From: Bin5 sp965207495
GTDB lineage: Bacteria > Chloroflexota > Anaerolineae > Caldilineales > Caldilineaceae
Assembly: GCA_965207495.1 (NCBI GenBank)
Contig: OZ242287.1
Span: 2,046,001-2,110,000 of the forward strand
Direction of reading: 5' to 3'
DNA: 64,000 nt
The position numbers and the translations under genes are program-made. The notes beneath the pieces were generated by a model. That model was not told where the DNA came from. It saw only the letters and a program-made list of their open reading frames with translations, and did not search any database. This document shows, piece after piece, positions 1-9,408 of the stretch (position 1 is its first letter; every line of letters begins with the position of its first letter).

Positions 1-591
1 GCCCGCGTCGACCATAACCTCAAGGCCGTCAGCCAGACACAGCCAGCGGATCGCCGCGTAGACATTGGTGTACACCTGCATAACCGTGATCAACTCCCCC
101 ATGTGCGAGTAGCTGACCTCGTTCATGACAACATTCACGTTGTATCTGTGGCAGACCTCCGCCACCTTGCGGATCCAGCTCAGGGCTTCAGAGGATCCTT
201 TGAAGTCAACAATGATCGGCAGCCCCGCCGCCCCGACCGCCTCCACCATATGCTCGAAAACAAGGGTCTCGGGGCTCCAACCCTGCGGCCCTGGCGCAAA
301 ACGGATCGCCACACAACCACCATCGACGCAGGCTTGCAGGTCCTCGCGCCAGTTGAGGAAGTACCGTGGATCGAGAGTACCAACACCCAAAAGACGGGGA
401 TGTTTCGCAGTGATTTCCAGTGTTTCAGCCACGGCCTCCGGGTTGACCTGGTTCACCAGGCCCCGCCGCGATGTTGTCAGAGTCAGAGTCGTGTCATGCG
501 CCTCGGTCTGACGCAGCAGCGCTTCCAACGTCGTATCCGGTTCAGGAATACGATTGACGCTGAATTCAGAAATAAAGTCGATAGCGTACAT
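1..591 (-). CDS. Amidohydrolase-like TIM-barrel protein (C-terminus outside window)
   Basis: Reading the minus strand from the ATG at 591 gives 197 uninterrupted codons to the window edge, beginning MYAIDFISEFSVNRIPEP. Segments such as 'LLGVGTLDPRYF', 'GCVAIRFAPGPQGW', 'LPIIVDFKG' and 'YTNVYAAIRW' follow the strand-by-strand pattern of the amidohydrolase-2 family, whose members are metal-dependent hydrolases or decarboxylases. The usual N-terminal HxH is absent (DFISEF stands there), so activity is uncertain. The C-terminal catalytic Asp would lie outside the window. It is probably the last visible gene of operon II, 111 bases after the class III aminotransferase. A second, HxH-containing amidohydrolase lies at 59465. 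The family call is inference from short motifs. Confidence 0.7.
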   Translation of the reverse strand, partial: MYAIDFISEFSVNRIPEPDTTLEALLRQTEAHDTTLTLTTSRRGLVNQVNPEAVAETLEITAKHPRLLGVGTLDPRYFLNWREDLQACVDGGCVAIRFAPGPQGWSPETLVFEHMVEAVGAAGLPIIVDFKGSSEALSWIRKVAEVCHRYNVNVVMNEVSYSHMGELITVMQVYTNVYAAIRWLCLADGLEVMVDAG

Positions 592-702
592 GGTTGGTCC
601 TTTCAACCGCTTGGGATTGTGGCCTGCGGCCAGAAATCTGTGTCACGGCAGGCCGCCACCCTCTGGATAGTCCTGGATGCCTGATGCTACTGGCTGCTCT
701 CT

Positions 703-2028
703 TCAACAGCTCTCTTCAACTGCTCTTTCAAATGCTTGCACGAGCCCGTCTATATGCTCATTCTCCGTCGGCAGGGAGAGAGCATTCATCGAAAGCCCCT
801 GGCTCAGGAAGTAACCTTGATTCAGTAAAGAGAGGAAAACGCGATGGGCCGTTGCGCCGTCATTGCCGGCCAGGCTTCGGTAATCGACCAGCGGCTCATC
901 CGTGAAATAGACGCTGAACAGAGAGCCCAGCACCACCGCCTGCAACGGAGTACTGATGCGTGCGCTGAGGTCCTCCAACCCCGCACGCAACCGTTCCCCC
1001 AATCCATTCATGTGCTCGAAAGCGCTCGGCGTCAACTGCTGTAAAGTGGCAAGACCCGCCGCCATCACCACCGCATGCGCACTGAAAGTGCCGCTCTGAA
1101 AGAACCCCGTCGGCTCACCGCTGCTGTCAAACAGATTCATGATGTCGGCGCGGCCGCCAAACGCCCCCACCGGGAACCCGCCTCCCACCAGCTTGCCGAA
1201 CGTCGTCAGATCCGGGCTGATGCCGTAGTGCTCCTGGGCGCCGCCGCGCGCGACGCGAAATGCCACCACCTCGTCGAGGACCAGCAGCACATCGTTTTCC
1301 TCGGTCACCCGGCGCACAGCCTGTATGTACTCCTTGCGGACTGGCAGGATACCTGTCTTGGGGTCGAGGATCACACAGGCCAGTTCGTCGCGGTGGCGGC
1401 GAACCAGCCTCTCCAGCGCCTCCTCATTGTTGAAGGGCAAGACGATCACCTCTGAGGGAGCATTGGGCGACATGCCGCCTGCCGTCGGCACCGAATAAGG
1501 TTCGTCGGCAGGGCCCGCTTTGTCCACCGGCGGCGCAACACTTACCTCTACCAAGTCATGGCTGCCGTGGTACCCGCCCTCCAACTTGGCAATCTTAGGG
1601 CGGCCGCTGAACCCGCGCGCCAGCCGGATCGCATGCAATGATGCCTCCGTTCCAGAGTTGCAAAAGCGGACTTTTTCCAGCGAGGCCACGCGCCTGCACA
1701 TCTCCTCCGCCAGCGCCCCTTCTGCACCGGTCGGCGCGCCCAGGGCGATGCCTCTGGTCAACTGTGCCTCGACCGCCGCATGTACCGCGGCGTTGTTGTG
1801 ACCCAGGATCTGACCGGTATGGTGGTTGGCAAAATCGACCCGCCGCCGCTCGTCTATGTCATAGAGATAGCACCCCTCGCCCCGCTGCATTGTGATCGGA
1901 TAGGGGGCGTAATAGTAGGCTCCTTTTGCCCCGCCCGGCATCGACTTGCGGTCTCTCTCAAACTGCTCTCGCGAGCCTTGAGTTTCCGAAGCATAGGTTG
2001 TCTCAATCACCGTCGCACTCTGCCCCAT
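703..2028 (-). CDS. Class III PLP aminotransferase (glutamate-1-semialdehyde aminomutase-like)
   Basis: This 441-residue protein has the class III fold-type I signatures: NSGTEA at 124-129 for phosphate binding, YHG at 153-155, LDEV at 251-254 with the pyridine-binding Asp252, and the Schiff-base Lys279 in TFGKLVGGG. Glutamate-1-semialdehyde aminomutase and omega-aminotransferases share this architecture. The VEP segment usual before the cofactor region is replaced by LDPKTG. A catabolic omega-amino acid or amino-sugar role is therefore more likely than tetrapyrrole synthesis, and the gene sits among sugar-catabolic genes. The start is supported by AAGGAA upstream of the ATG. It lies between the beta-propeller pair and the amidohydrolase of operon II. 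Confidence 0.9.
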   Translation of the reverse strand: MGQSATVIETTYASETQGSREQFERDRKSMPGGAKGAYYYAPYPITMQRGEGCYLYDIDERRRVDFANHHTGQILGHNNAAVHAAVEAQLTRGIALGAPTGAEGALAEEMCRRVASLEKVRFCNSGTEASLHAIRLARGFSGRPKIAKLEGGYHGSHDLVEVSVAPPVDKAGPADEPYSVPTAGGMSPNAPSEVIVLPFNNEEALERLVRRHRDELACVILDPKTGILPVRKEYIQAVRRVTEENDVLLVLDEVVAFRVARGGAQEHYGISPDLTTFGKLVGGGFPVGAFGGRADIMNLFDSSGEPTGFFQSGTFSAHAVVMAAGLATLQQLTPSAFEHMNGLGERLRAGLEDLSARISTPLQAVVLGSLFSVYFTDEPLVDYRSLAGNDGATAHRVFLSLLNQGYFLSQGLSMNALSLPTENEHIDGLVQAFERAVEESC

Positions 2029-2136
2029 AGTTCGTTCCTTGCTCTTTCTGAGTTACTCTCTCAGTCCTTCGTCAGAGTAATCTGCCTGTACAGGTTCAAA
2101 ACTCTGGCGTACCACTGCAATGGGATCTCCGGAGAT

Positions 2137-3609
2137 CTACTCGAACCAATAGCTGAATAACTGTGCGTTCGTCATGCTGATGCGCAGACGGACAGATCCC
2201 CTGGCAGTGTCAGGCATTCTACTGCGCTCGCCCCAGACAACCGCTTGACGAACGCCGTCTTCGCTCACACTTGTGGCATCCTGCCCACTGTAGCCGTCCA
2301 GCGGCTGACCGTCAACATCCAGTATTTCAACCGCAATCGCGCCGTCATCCGCAACTGCGTTGACGAAGAGCTGTTCCCCTTCCCAGTGGAAAGGCTCGGT
2401 CAATACTGACCCGCCTTCGCCTCCGGCATCCAGCGAGACGAACCCGTCCCGCCGCAGAGTCGCCAGACAAATGGCCGCGTGGTCCGGGTCCCACTTTGGT
2501 GGAAGTCGCCTGAATTTGACCCCGGTGTAATAGAACCAGAGTTCGTCACCGCGCATGACAGGCGAAGAAGGCCCCAGCATCTGCACGGTATCGTACGCGC
2601 CCCCGCCTATTGGCGATGAATCGATGAACGGCCGCCTGTCGCCCTGGCGCTCCCACGTATACATGTCTCGGCTGCTGGCCAGCTGCACATGATGGAAACC
2701 GTCATGGTTGCGGCCGTCCACGGAACGTCCTACGTGGTGGAACATGGAGGCGAACCCGATGTATCGGCTCTCGTACCGGGATATGCTGAAATTATAGACA
2801 TCCACGCCGTGCTCTTCCGGATGATTTACCACCGTCTGCTGCAGTGCGGGATTGGCAAGCCGCCGCGCGATCACCTCACGCGCCAACTCCTGATCTTCGT
2901 CATCCGCCTCGAAGACCAGCTCAGGCTCGCTCCATTCGTCGAAATCCTGGCTGGAGGTTACGGCATGAGAGCGCCCCCACTTTCCTCGCACTTTGACCGT
3001 GGCGATAAACCGGTGGTTTACGGCGTCAAAACTGAAATTAGGTTCATCGCCCGACAGGATAGCCGGTACATCATGCCGCTTCCATACGATCCCGTCCGGA
3101 GATACCGCGAAGATAATCGAAAGATCGGGCTCCATTATGAAGCTGATCGCCTTGAAGCGGCGGTTCGGGTCGGCGTCGCTCGCGTCGTAGACCACACCCA
3201 ACACCTCTGACGTTCGCGTCCCGTCGAGTGGGATGGCAACATGATTGTTGTCAAGTGATCCCTGATACTCTAGTTGGCCTATCGATGGCTGGTACCAGTG
3301 CAACCCGTCGCGGCTCTCGTGGTATGAAGACCGACCGTGGTCGTAGTCAATCTTCGCCCCGATCGTCCAGAACTTCCACAGTTTCGCCTCGGCATCCCAC
3401 ACCGGCGCTGTCCTTGTCTGAGGCCGGTACGCGGGACCGCCGTCAGAACCAGATAGCAGTGCCATGTGTGGGTCCGCACGGATTACCGCACCCTTCTTAT
3501 TGGGCTGGTGCAACGTCCTTTCCAAGCCGTCGATGCGGGCAATGTCCGCGTCGTCAAAGAAAAGCTGCCTCTCCATGCGTGCAATATTGCGGCTAGCGTT
3601 AGATGCCAT
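2137..3609 (-). CDS. Predicted beta-propeller glycosidase-like protein, paralogue 1
   Basis: This 490-residue protein opens with RQLFFDDADIARIDGL, resembling the 'FVDD..I' opening of hypothetical planctomycete and poribacterial proteins annotated as GH32/GH43-like five-bladed propellers. Repeated aromatic motifs such as LWFYYTGV and ESRYIGFASMFHH fit a beta-propeller. No signal peptide is seen, so it should be cytoplasmic and act on imported oligomers. It ends in LFSYWFE, almost like the next upstream gene (3619-5070, ending LYSYWFE), and the two align along their whole length, so this is a tandem duplication. GGGGGCG precedes the ATG. The enzymatic role is inference because I cannot assign catalytic acids. 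Confidence 0.7.
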   Translation of the reverse strand: MASNASRNIARMERQLFFDDADIARIDGLERTLHQPNKKGAVIRADPHMALLSGSDGGPAYRPQTRTAPVWDAEAKLWKFWTIGAKIDYDHGRSSYHESRDGLHWYQPSIGQLEYQGSLDNNHVAIPLDGTRTSEVLGVVYDASDADPNRRFKAISFIMEPDLSIIFAVSPDGIVWKRHDVPAILSGDEPNFSFDAVNHRFIATVKVRGKWGRSHAVTSSQDFDEWSEPELVFEADDEDQELAREVIARRLANPALQQTVVNHPEEHGVDVYNFSISRYESRYIGFASMFHHVGRSVDGRNHDGFHHVQLASSRDMYTWERQGDRRPFIDSSPIGGGAYDTVQMLGPSSPVMRGDELWFYYTGVKFRRLPPKWDPDHAAICLATLRRDGFVSLDAGGEGGSVLTEPFHWEGEQLFVNAVADDGAIAVEILDVDGQPLDGYSGQDATSVSEDGVRQAVVWGERSRMPDTARGSVRLRISMTNAQLFSYWFE

Positions 3610-3618
3610 TTCGCCCCC

Positions 3619-5070
3619 TTATTCGAACCAGTAGCTGTAAAGACTCGCGTCCCGTAAACACACCCGCAGCTGCACTGGGCTTTCAGTCCCGGCCGGCATG
3701 ACTTCCTTTGCCTCCCAGCGGACCGGCTGCCGTACACCGTCCGCTGTGAGCGGAACCGAACTATCCCGCCCGTACCCAGTTATCGGCTGACCCTCTGAAT
3801 TGAGAAGTTCGCACCGAATCTCCCCGTTATCCGCTTCAGCGTTCAGAAAGAGCCGCTCTCCGCCCCAGCGTAGGGGCGCGGTCGTGACAGCGCCGCCGTC
3901 TGCATCGGCCATCAGAGAAACGAAGCCATCCCGCCGCAAGGTAGCCAGACAGATAGCCGCCCGTTCAGGATTGGCCTTGGGCGGCTGCCAGCGATGCCTT
4001 ATGCCGGAGTAGTAGAACCAAAGCTGGTCCCCACGCACGACCGGGTAGGAGGGGCCCAATATCTGCATCGTGTCATAGGCGCCGCTTCCGAGCGGCGACG
4101 GCGCGATGAAAGGCGCACGTTCGCCGAGTCGCCGCCAGTTGCGCATGTCCCTGCTGCTGGCTAGCTGCACATGATGAAAGCCGTCATGGTTGCGGTCATT
4201 CCAGGCGCGGCCTGTGTGGTAAAACATGGAGGCAAAGCCGATGTACCGGCTCTCATACCGCGAGATCGCGAAGTTGTAGACATCAACCGCATGCTCCTCC
4301 GGGTGGTTGAAGACCGGTTGTTGCAGCGCCGGGTCCGCCAAATGGTCGGCGATAATCCGCCGCGCTTGCTCCTGGTCCTCTTCATCCGCATGGAAGACCA
4401 TTTCCGGTTCGCTCCAGCCTTCGAAATCTTCGCTGACCGTCAAAGCGTGGGAACGGCCAAATGGGCCGGGAACCTTCACTGTGGCAATAAAGAGATGCCT
4501 GCCTTCATCGAAACTGAAATTCGGCTCGTCACCCGAGGCAATCGGCGCAATGTCTACCCGCTCCCAATGGATGCCGTCCGGCGAAGTGCCGAACAGGATA
4601 GCCAGCTCCGGCGCCATCGTGAAGCTCAAGGCTTTGTAACGCCGCTTCGGATCCGGATCGCTCTCGTCATAGACAGCCCCCAGGATCTCTGCCGTGCATC
4701 CGTCGCCCATAGGGATATAGACGAGATTGTTCTCCCGCGTGCCCAGGTATTCGGCTTCGCGCAAAATGGGCTGATACCAGTGGACGCCGTCGCGGCTCTC
4801 ATGGTAGCCCGACAGGCCGGCAATGCCGTGCAGCTCCTCCGGCGTGATGCAGATAGTCCAAAGCTTCCACACCTGTGCCTCGGGGTCCCAAACCGGCGCG
4901 CTCCGGATCTCCGGGTTCCCGCCCAGGGCAGGCTCGCGCCGGATGACCGCGCCCCGCTTCTGCGGCTGGTGGAACACGCGACGCAGTCCTTCCAAGGCCG
5001 CGATATCGTCGTCATCCAGGAAGAGCTGCCGTTCACTCGCTGGGAACTGCCTGTCTTTTACGCCGGTCAT
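3619..5070 (-). CDS. Predicted beta-propeller glycosidase-like protein, paralogue 2
   Basis: This 483-residue protein is the tandem paralogue of the downstream gene. Shared blocks include GAYDT.Q.LGPS.PV.RGD.LWFYY, AAICLATLRRDGFVSL, ESRYIGFASMF and a closing YSYWFE. It starts at an ATG with only a weak purine-rich site, 9 bases upstream of paralogue 1, so the pair is probably translationally coupled. It follows the permease pair of operon II, which suggests action on whatever that transporter imports. The fold (five-bladed propeller of the GH32/43/68 type) is a guess from aromatic repeats. The duplicate may have shifted specificity. Confidence 0.7.
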   Translation of the reverse strand: MTGVKDRQFPASERQLFLDDDDIAALEGLRRVFHQPQKRGAVIRREPALGGNPEIRSAPVWDPEAQVWKLWTICITPEELHGIAGLSGYHESRDGVHWYQPILREAEYLGTRENNLVYIPMGDGCTAEILGAVYDESDPDPKRRYKALSFTMAPELAILFGTSPDGIHWERVDIAPIASGDEPNFSFDEGRHLFIATVKVPGPFGRSHALTVSEDFEGWSEPEMVFHADEEDQEQARRIIADHLADPALQQPVFNHPEEHAVDVYNFAISRYESRYIGFASMFYHTGRAWNDRNHDGFHHVQLASSRDMRNWRRLGERAPFIAPSPLGSGAYDTMQILGPSYPVVRGDQLWFYYSGIRHRWQPPKANPERAAICLATLRRDGFVSLMADADGGAVTTAPLRWGGERLFLNAEADNGEIRCELLNSEGQPITGYGRDSSVPLTADGVRQPVRWEAKEVMPAGTESPVQLRVCLRDASLYSYWFE

Positions 5071-5164
5071 CGCTCAATTCCATGCGAGACGATTACATTT
5101 TCAAGAGGGAGATATGGTCTGAAGTGCCAGTCCAACCGAATGGCAGATCTGGGTCGGGGTGGGG

Positions 5165-6058
5165 TTAGTCCAGATGTTGGCGCGGGTCGAAAGCGTCGCG
5201 TAAAGCGTCGCCGAAAAAGTTCATCGACAAGACCGCGAAAGCAATCGCAGTCGCTGAAGGAAGCCAGCGCCAGGGCATGTTCTCCAATATCGGCAGTTGC
5301 ATGGCGGTCGTCAAAGTCTGCCCCCAACTTGGCGTCGGCTGCTGTACGCCCAGCCCGAGAAAACTCAGGCTCGACTCGGTCAGGATAGCCCCTGCCAGCC
5401 CAAGGGTCGCGGCCACCACCACCGGCCCGACGACATTGGGCAGAATGTGCCGAAAGATGATCCGCCGCGTCGGTACTCCCACCGCAACCGCAGCGATAAC
5501 AAAGTCCTGGCCGCGCAGGCTGAGAAACTGACCCCGTATCAAGCGCGTCATGCCAGGCCAGCCAAAAATGCCGATGATCACCATGATATTGAAGATGTTA
5601 GGGGGTAGCACCGCGGCCACTGTGATGATCAGCAAAAATGTGGGGAAACACATGATAATATCGGTGAAGCGCATGATGGCGTTGTCGACGTGGCCGCCCG
5701 CATAGCCGGAGATGCTGCCTAGAATGAGCGCAATCGAAGTATAGATGCCCACCGCGACAAGCCCGACCGAGAGCGATACGCGTGCGCCAAAAACCAGACG
5801 GGCCCAAACGTCCCGTCCGATGGCGTCCGTGCCCAGGATGTGCTCGGCGCTGGGCGGCTCGTTCTTCAACTTCAGGTCCATGGCCGACGGGTCGACTCCG
5901 GCCAACAGGGGCGCGAAGATCGCCGCGAACACCAGCAGCACCAGCATGACAAGCCCGATCATTCCCAGCTTGTGCCGGAACAGACGGCGCCAGAATCGCT
6001 GCTGTACCGAGTCCCTGCGGGGTGCGTCCAGTGTTTCGGTAAGCTCAGAAGCAGACAT
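5165..6058 (-). CDS. ABC transporter permease, DppC/OppC type (operon II)
   Basis: This 297-residue inner-membrane subunit has the DppC layout: a short cytoplasmic N-terminus, a first membrane segment at KLGMIGLVMLVLLVF, the periplasmic motif LGTDAIGRDVWARLVFGAR, and the EAA coupling loop QDFVIAAVAVGVPTRRI. It ends SMNFFGDALRDAFDP. I chose the ATG at 6058 rather than one 13 codons upstream because GGAGAG lies 8 bases before 6058 and nothing comparable precedes the other. It pairs with the DppB-type gene at 6167. No ATP-binding subunit is encoded in this operon, so an ATPase must be supplied from elsewhere. Confidence 0.92.
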   Translation of the reverse strand: MSASELTETLDAPRRDSVQQRFWRRLFRHKLGMIGLVMLVLLVFAAIFAPLLAGVDPSAMDLKLKNEPPSAEHILGTDAIGRDVWARLVFGARVSLSVGLVAVGIYTSIALILGSISGYAGGHVDNAIMRFTDIIMCFPTFLLIITVAAVLPPNIFNIMVIIGIFGWPGMTRLIRGQFLSLRGQDFVIAAVAVGVPTRRIIFRHILPNVVGPVVVAATLGLAGAILTESSLSFLGLGVQQPTPSWGQTLTTAMQLPILENMPWRWLPSATAIAFAVLSMNFFGDALRDAFDPRQHLD

Positions 6059-6166
6059 CGCCAGATCTCTCCGATTTGGATCGCGCCTGTCCGGCATAAT
6101 GACGATAGAGTACAGCAGATTTCATAGGAGTCTCAGTAACGCCGCGCAGCGCGGCAGGATCTCTTC

Positions 6167-7129
6167 TTACTCGTAACGAATTCGCGGGTCCGCGAACGCA
6201 TAGGTGATGTCGGCCAGCAGGTTGCTCAGCAGGACGACGAGCGCAACCATGAAGTTTACGCCCATGATGACCGGGTAGTCGCGTGAGTAAATGGCCGTCA
6301 GGCTGTATGTGCCCATACCTGGCCAGGCAAATATGTGCTCAATGATGACAGTGCCGCCGATCAAAAAAGGGATGTCCAGGCTTACAATCGTAATCAGGGG
6401 GATGAGCGCGTTCCGCAGGGCGTGCCCCAGCAGGACGGCTTTCTCGGCAAGCCCCTTCGCGCGCGCGACCGTAATGTAGTCCTGACGGATCACGTCAAGC
6501 AGGCTGCTGCGCGAATAGCGCATAAAGCCGGCCATGCTTCCCAAACCCAGGACCAGTGCCGGCAGGAACATGTGGTGGAGGCGCGTCAAAATCGACGCTT
6601 CCTCGCCGTAATTTGTGATACCGGAAGTAGGGAAGAGACTTATCTTCAAGGAAAACAGGAATATAGCCCCGATCGCAAATACGAAACCGGGTGTCGATAT
6701 CCAGAGGAAGCCAAGCAGCGTGAGCATCTGGTCTACCCAAGTATACTGCTTGACCGCGGAAAGTATACCGAGTGCAGCCCCGAATGTTATGCCAAACAGA
6801 AGCGATGTCGCAGTGAGCTGAAGCGTTGCCGGCATCCTTTGTAGGATCTCGTCGCGGACAGGGGCTCCCGATATCATCGACTTGCCCAAATTGCCCTTAC
6901 CCAACTCGCGCAACCAAATAAGGTAACGGACATGCGGGGGTTTATCGAGGCCGTAGTTTTCGCGCATTGACTGCAACTGTTCCGGCGTGTAGTTCACGAT
7001 CGCCAGCGGTGGAATCAAAGCATCGACAAAATCGCCCGGCATCAGTTCGGTGAATACGAAAGTCACCAGTGTCAATCCCAGGAGTATGGGTGCCGAAATC
7101 GCCAGTCGGCGCAAAATGTAAGTTCGCAA
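6167..7129 (-). CDS. ABC transporter permease, DppB/OppB type (operon II), TTG start
   Basis: This 320-residue permease begins with the family-typical YILRRL and a membrane segment at about residues 9-29. The large periplasmic loop contains LDKPPHVRYLIWLRELGKGNLG, and the EAA loop is DYITVARAKGLAEKA at about 217-230. It ends in PRIRYE, the usual DppB C-terminus. The start codon is TTG at 7129. No ATG fits the conserved N-terminus, and GAGAG lies about 10 bases upstream. The gene follows binding protein A across a hairpin and precedes the DppC partner. Confidence 0.9.
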   Translation of the reverse strand: MRTYILRRLAISAPILLGLTLVTFVFTELMPGDFVDALIPPLAIVNYTPEQLQSMRENYGLDKPPHVRYLIWLRELGKGNLGKSMISGAPVRDEILQRMPATLQLTATSLLFGITFGAALGILSAVKQYTWVDQMLTLLGFLWISTPGFVFAIGAIFLFSLKISLFPTSGITNYGEEASILTRLHHMFLPALVLGLGSMAGFMRYSRSSLLDVIRQDYITVARAKGLAEKAVLLGHALRNALIPLITIVSLDIPFLIGGTVIIEHIFAWPGMGTYSLTAIYSRDYPVIMGVNFMVALVVLLSNLLADITYAFADPRIRYE

Positions 7130-7160
7130 GGCTATGCTCTCACTGAAGGAGGAAAAAGAA

Positions 7161-7200
7161 GAGGAGGAAAGAGGAAGGCAGTCCTTCCTATACCCTCCTC
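7161..7200 (-). promoter_or_regulatory. Intercistronic hairpin between binding protein A and permease
   Basis: GAGGAGG (7161-7167) pairs with CCTCCTC (7194-7200), and inside it GGAAGG (7173-7178) pairs with CCTTCC (7183-7188). The hairpin begins 16 bases after the binding-protein stop. There is no U-tract, so a processing or attenuation role lowering permease relative to binding protein is more likely than full termination. Confidence 0.7.
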
Positions 7201-7215
7201 CTCTCTACTTTCTCG

Positions 7216-8916
7216 TTAACCTGAAACAGACCAATTCACCGCGTTGGCGTAGCCGTTACTCCACGGATAGTAGCGGTTCCACAGGGCGTCCTCATTGAAA
7301 CCTTGTACCCGCTTGTTGACTGCCACCGGGCCGATGAACTGCAGGAAAGGCATCATCGGCAGTTCATCGTTGAGGCGCTTCTGGATCTCCTCGTGAATCG
7401 CCATGCGCTCTTCAAGGTCGACAGTGGTCGCGGTCTGATTGAATAGCTCCTGCGCATCCGGGTCGCCCCACGGTGTCGTGCAGCGCTCCGAATCGGTGAA
7501 GAAGGAGTTGTACTGCTCGGGGAATGAGAAGCCCCAACCCTGGTAATACATCTCAAAGTCACAGGCACTCTGTGTCTCTGTGGCCGAAGTGCCCTCCAGG
7601 TACTGGAGCTGCGTCTCTACACCGACAGCCTTCAGGTTCTGCTGAATCGCGGCCATGATGTCTTGGTGCAGGGCATCGCTGTAATACCAGTTGACGCGCA
7701 GCACATTGTCCGGGTCCCATGTGCCATCGGCTTCGGCCGCGGCCAGCAACTCTTGGGCCTTTTCAGGATTGTACTCGTACTGGTTGAGGCCGTCAGCCAG
7801 CCACGGGCGCATCTCCATGTACGAGTTGTAGGGCGTGCACAGGCCGGAGTAGAGGCCCTCGCAGATTTCTTCTCGGTTAATGGCGTAAGCCAGGGCCTGG
7901 CGCACGCGCTTGTCTGCAAGGACTGGTGACTCGTAGTTCAGGAGGAAGACGCGAATGTAATTGCGGTTGACCAGATGGACGTTTACGTTATCCAGTTCCA
8001 GAGACTGCTCGTAGAAGTCCTGCGGAACGTTCCAGACGTCCAATTCCCCCTTCTGCAGGGCGATAAACTGGGTATCCGCCGCGCCGAAGTTCTTGAATAT
8101 GATGCGCTCAAGTTTGGGCGTGCCGCCGTAGTAATCATCATTGCGCACCAATTCAACGAACTGGTCGCGCTCTGCGCGCACGAACTTGAACGGACCGGAA
8201 CCAATGTTCAATTCAGGTGTGTACCAGGCCGGCGCATGGTGCTCTACGATATCTGTTGGCGCCACGTTATTGAAAATGTGCGCCGGCAGAATCTGCAGAT
8301 CAGTGGTTGCCGACAGGTGCCAGCCGACGTTCGTTTCCTCCAACTCGAAGACGACGTTGAAGTCGTCCGTCGCGTAGACGCCCGGCAACTCATCGCTCGC
8401 GCCGTCATAGTAGTCCTGCCCACCCTTAAGCGCGCTGATCCAACGGCGGGGGTTGATGTTGGTGTCCTGGTTCAGGATGAAGCGGACCGTCTCAACCACA
8501 TCGTTCGCCGTGACCGGCTCTCCGTCATGCCACCTGGCGTCCTCACGCAGTTTGAACGAGTACACGGTGGCGTCGTCGGAAATCTCCCACTCCAAAGCCA
8601 GGTCCGGGTGGGTGTCGTTGTTGCGGTCGAGGTCAAACAAGCGGCTGTGGGTCAGCATGGCCGGCGTGTTGCTGCTGTAACCGTACTGATAGGTCGGTCG
8701 GAACGGGCTGAATGTCCCCCAAGGCGAACCTGTGGACATCGTCAATGTTCCGCCGTCCATAGCGGCAGATTCTTCGGCCGGCGCCTCAGCTTCAGCCATC
8801 GCCGCGGGCTCGTCGCTCGGGGCAGCGGCCGGGACGCAGGCGGTAATCATGACGCCGGCGGCCGCCGTCGCTGATACGCTCAGGAAATCACGGCGAGAAA
8901 GTCTCGACTTTTTCAT
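7216..8916 (-). CDS. Family-5 extracellular solute-binding lipoprotein A, Tat-type signal
   Basis: This 566-residue binding protein belongs to the SBP_bac_5 (peptide/opine/nickel) superfamily. The leader has a twin-arginine motif SRRDFLS (Arg8-Arg9) followed by the lipobox ITAC with Cys27, so export should be via Tat and anchoring by lipid. The mature N-terminus is Ala/Pro/Glu-rich, a flexible tether. The family signature is visible as YSFKLREDARWHDGEPVTANDVV. It is the first gene of operon II, behind a strong promoter at 9325-9353 and an unusually long leader of about 400 bases. It is the only one of the six binding proteins here with a Tat motif. The ligand is unknown and need not be a peptide. 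Confidence 0.93.
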   Translation of the reverse strand: MKKSRLSRRDFLSVSATAAAGVMITACVPAAAPSDEPAAMAEAEAPAEESAAMDGGTLTMSTGSPWGTFSPFRPTYQYGYSSNTPAMLTHSRLFDLDRNNDTHPDLALEWEISDDATVYSFKLREDARWHDGEPVTANDVVETVRFILNQDTNINPRRWISALKGGQDYYDGASDELPGVYATDDFNVVFELEETNVGWHLSATTDLQILPAHIFNNVAPTDIVEHHAPAWYTPELNIGSGPFKFVRAERDQFVELVRNDDYYGGTPKLERIIFKNFGAADTQFIALQKGELDVWNVPQDFYEQSLELDNVNVHLVNRNYIRVFLLNYESPVLADKRVRQALAYAINREEICEGLYSGLCTPYNSYMEMRPWLADGLNQYEYNPEKAQELLAAAEADGTWDPDNVLRVNWYYSDALHQDIMAAIQQNLKAVGVETQLQYLEGTSATETQSACDFEMYYQGWGFSFPEQYNSFFTDSERCTTPWGDPDAQELFNQTATTVDLEERMAIHEEIQKRLNDELPMMPFLQFIGPVAVNKRVQGFNEDALWNRYYPWSNGYANAVNWSVSG

Positions 8917-9324
8917 GGTTTTGACTCCATCTGGTTCTTGAAGTTTGAATGAGAGGTGGTTCTGTCAGTAGATAAAGAGTACGGTGCCATACAATGGGAG
9001 TGCGTCAGCCCCCGAATTAACGACTAGCGTCTTGCTCCTCCTTCTCTTGTTCCTGTGCGGTCTTCGGTTTCTTACGATATTTTCGCCACATAAGGTGGTC
9101 GAATAACCTGTCTCTTGCGCAACCTATTCCATGTTGCCTGGCGTAATTTTCTCCTGCGTAAGAGTTCGGTTCCGGGGCGCCATTAGTGTACAGACCGCAC
9201 TCTCCGTTTACTTTTCCCTCGACGCGATTCGCAGGTCTGTAGTAGGTTGGACAACCCGGTTGCGTCAATGAAATACAGGCGAGGATTGAACTGGGCGACG
9301 CTCAACGCCGCCGAATGTGGCCGC
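8917..9324. other. Long untranslated leader of operon II, no gene seen
   Basis: About 400 bases separate the predicted promoter from the ATG of binding protein A. Small open frames exist on the minus strand here (for example 9017-9268), but they have no recognisable domain, no good ribosome site and strange composition. GGAG lies about 10 bases before the ATG at 8916. I see no known riboswitch class by eye. The length leaves room for leader regulation. Confidence 0.5.
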
Positions 9325-9353
9325 AGTTTAGCACGGAGAACTGGTAGTGTCAA
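9325..9353 (-). promoter_or_regulatory. Sigma70-type promoter of operon II
   Basis: On the minus strand a perfect TTGACA (9348-9353) is followed after 17 bases by TAAACT (9325-9330). Transcription would start near 9318 and run into binding protein A. Comparable boxes precede binding proteins D, E and F. Confidence 0.7.
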
Positions 9354-9359
9354 TGATCC

Positions 9360-9381
9360 CCAGACCACCCCACTGGTCTGG
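9360..9381 (-). terminator. Perfect hairpin at the end of operon I
   Basis: CCAGACCA (9360-9367) pairs exactly with TGGTCTGG (9374-9381) around a 6-base loop. It begins 28 bases after the stop of the gene at 9409 and lies just upstream of the operon II promoter, as expected for an operon boundary. It lacks a U-tract. Confidence 0.6.
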
Positions 9382-9408
9382 ACCTTCTGTGGCATTTGCT
9401 CAATATAG

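Noticed and set aside
4171..5388. 405-residue plus-strand frame spanning a beta-propeller gene and a permease end
   Set aside because: It crosses two well-supported minus-strand genes and has no family resemblance.
9017..9395. Small minus-strand frames in the operon II leader
   Set aside because: Two overlapping short frames with odd composition, overlapping the predicted promoter, and no ribosome site. Treated as leader.
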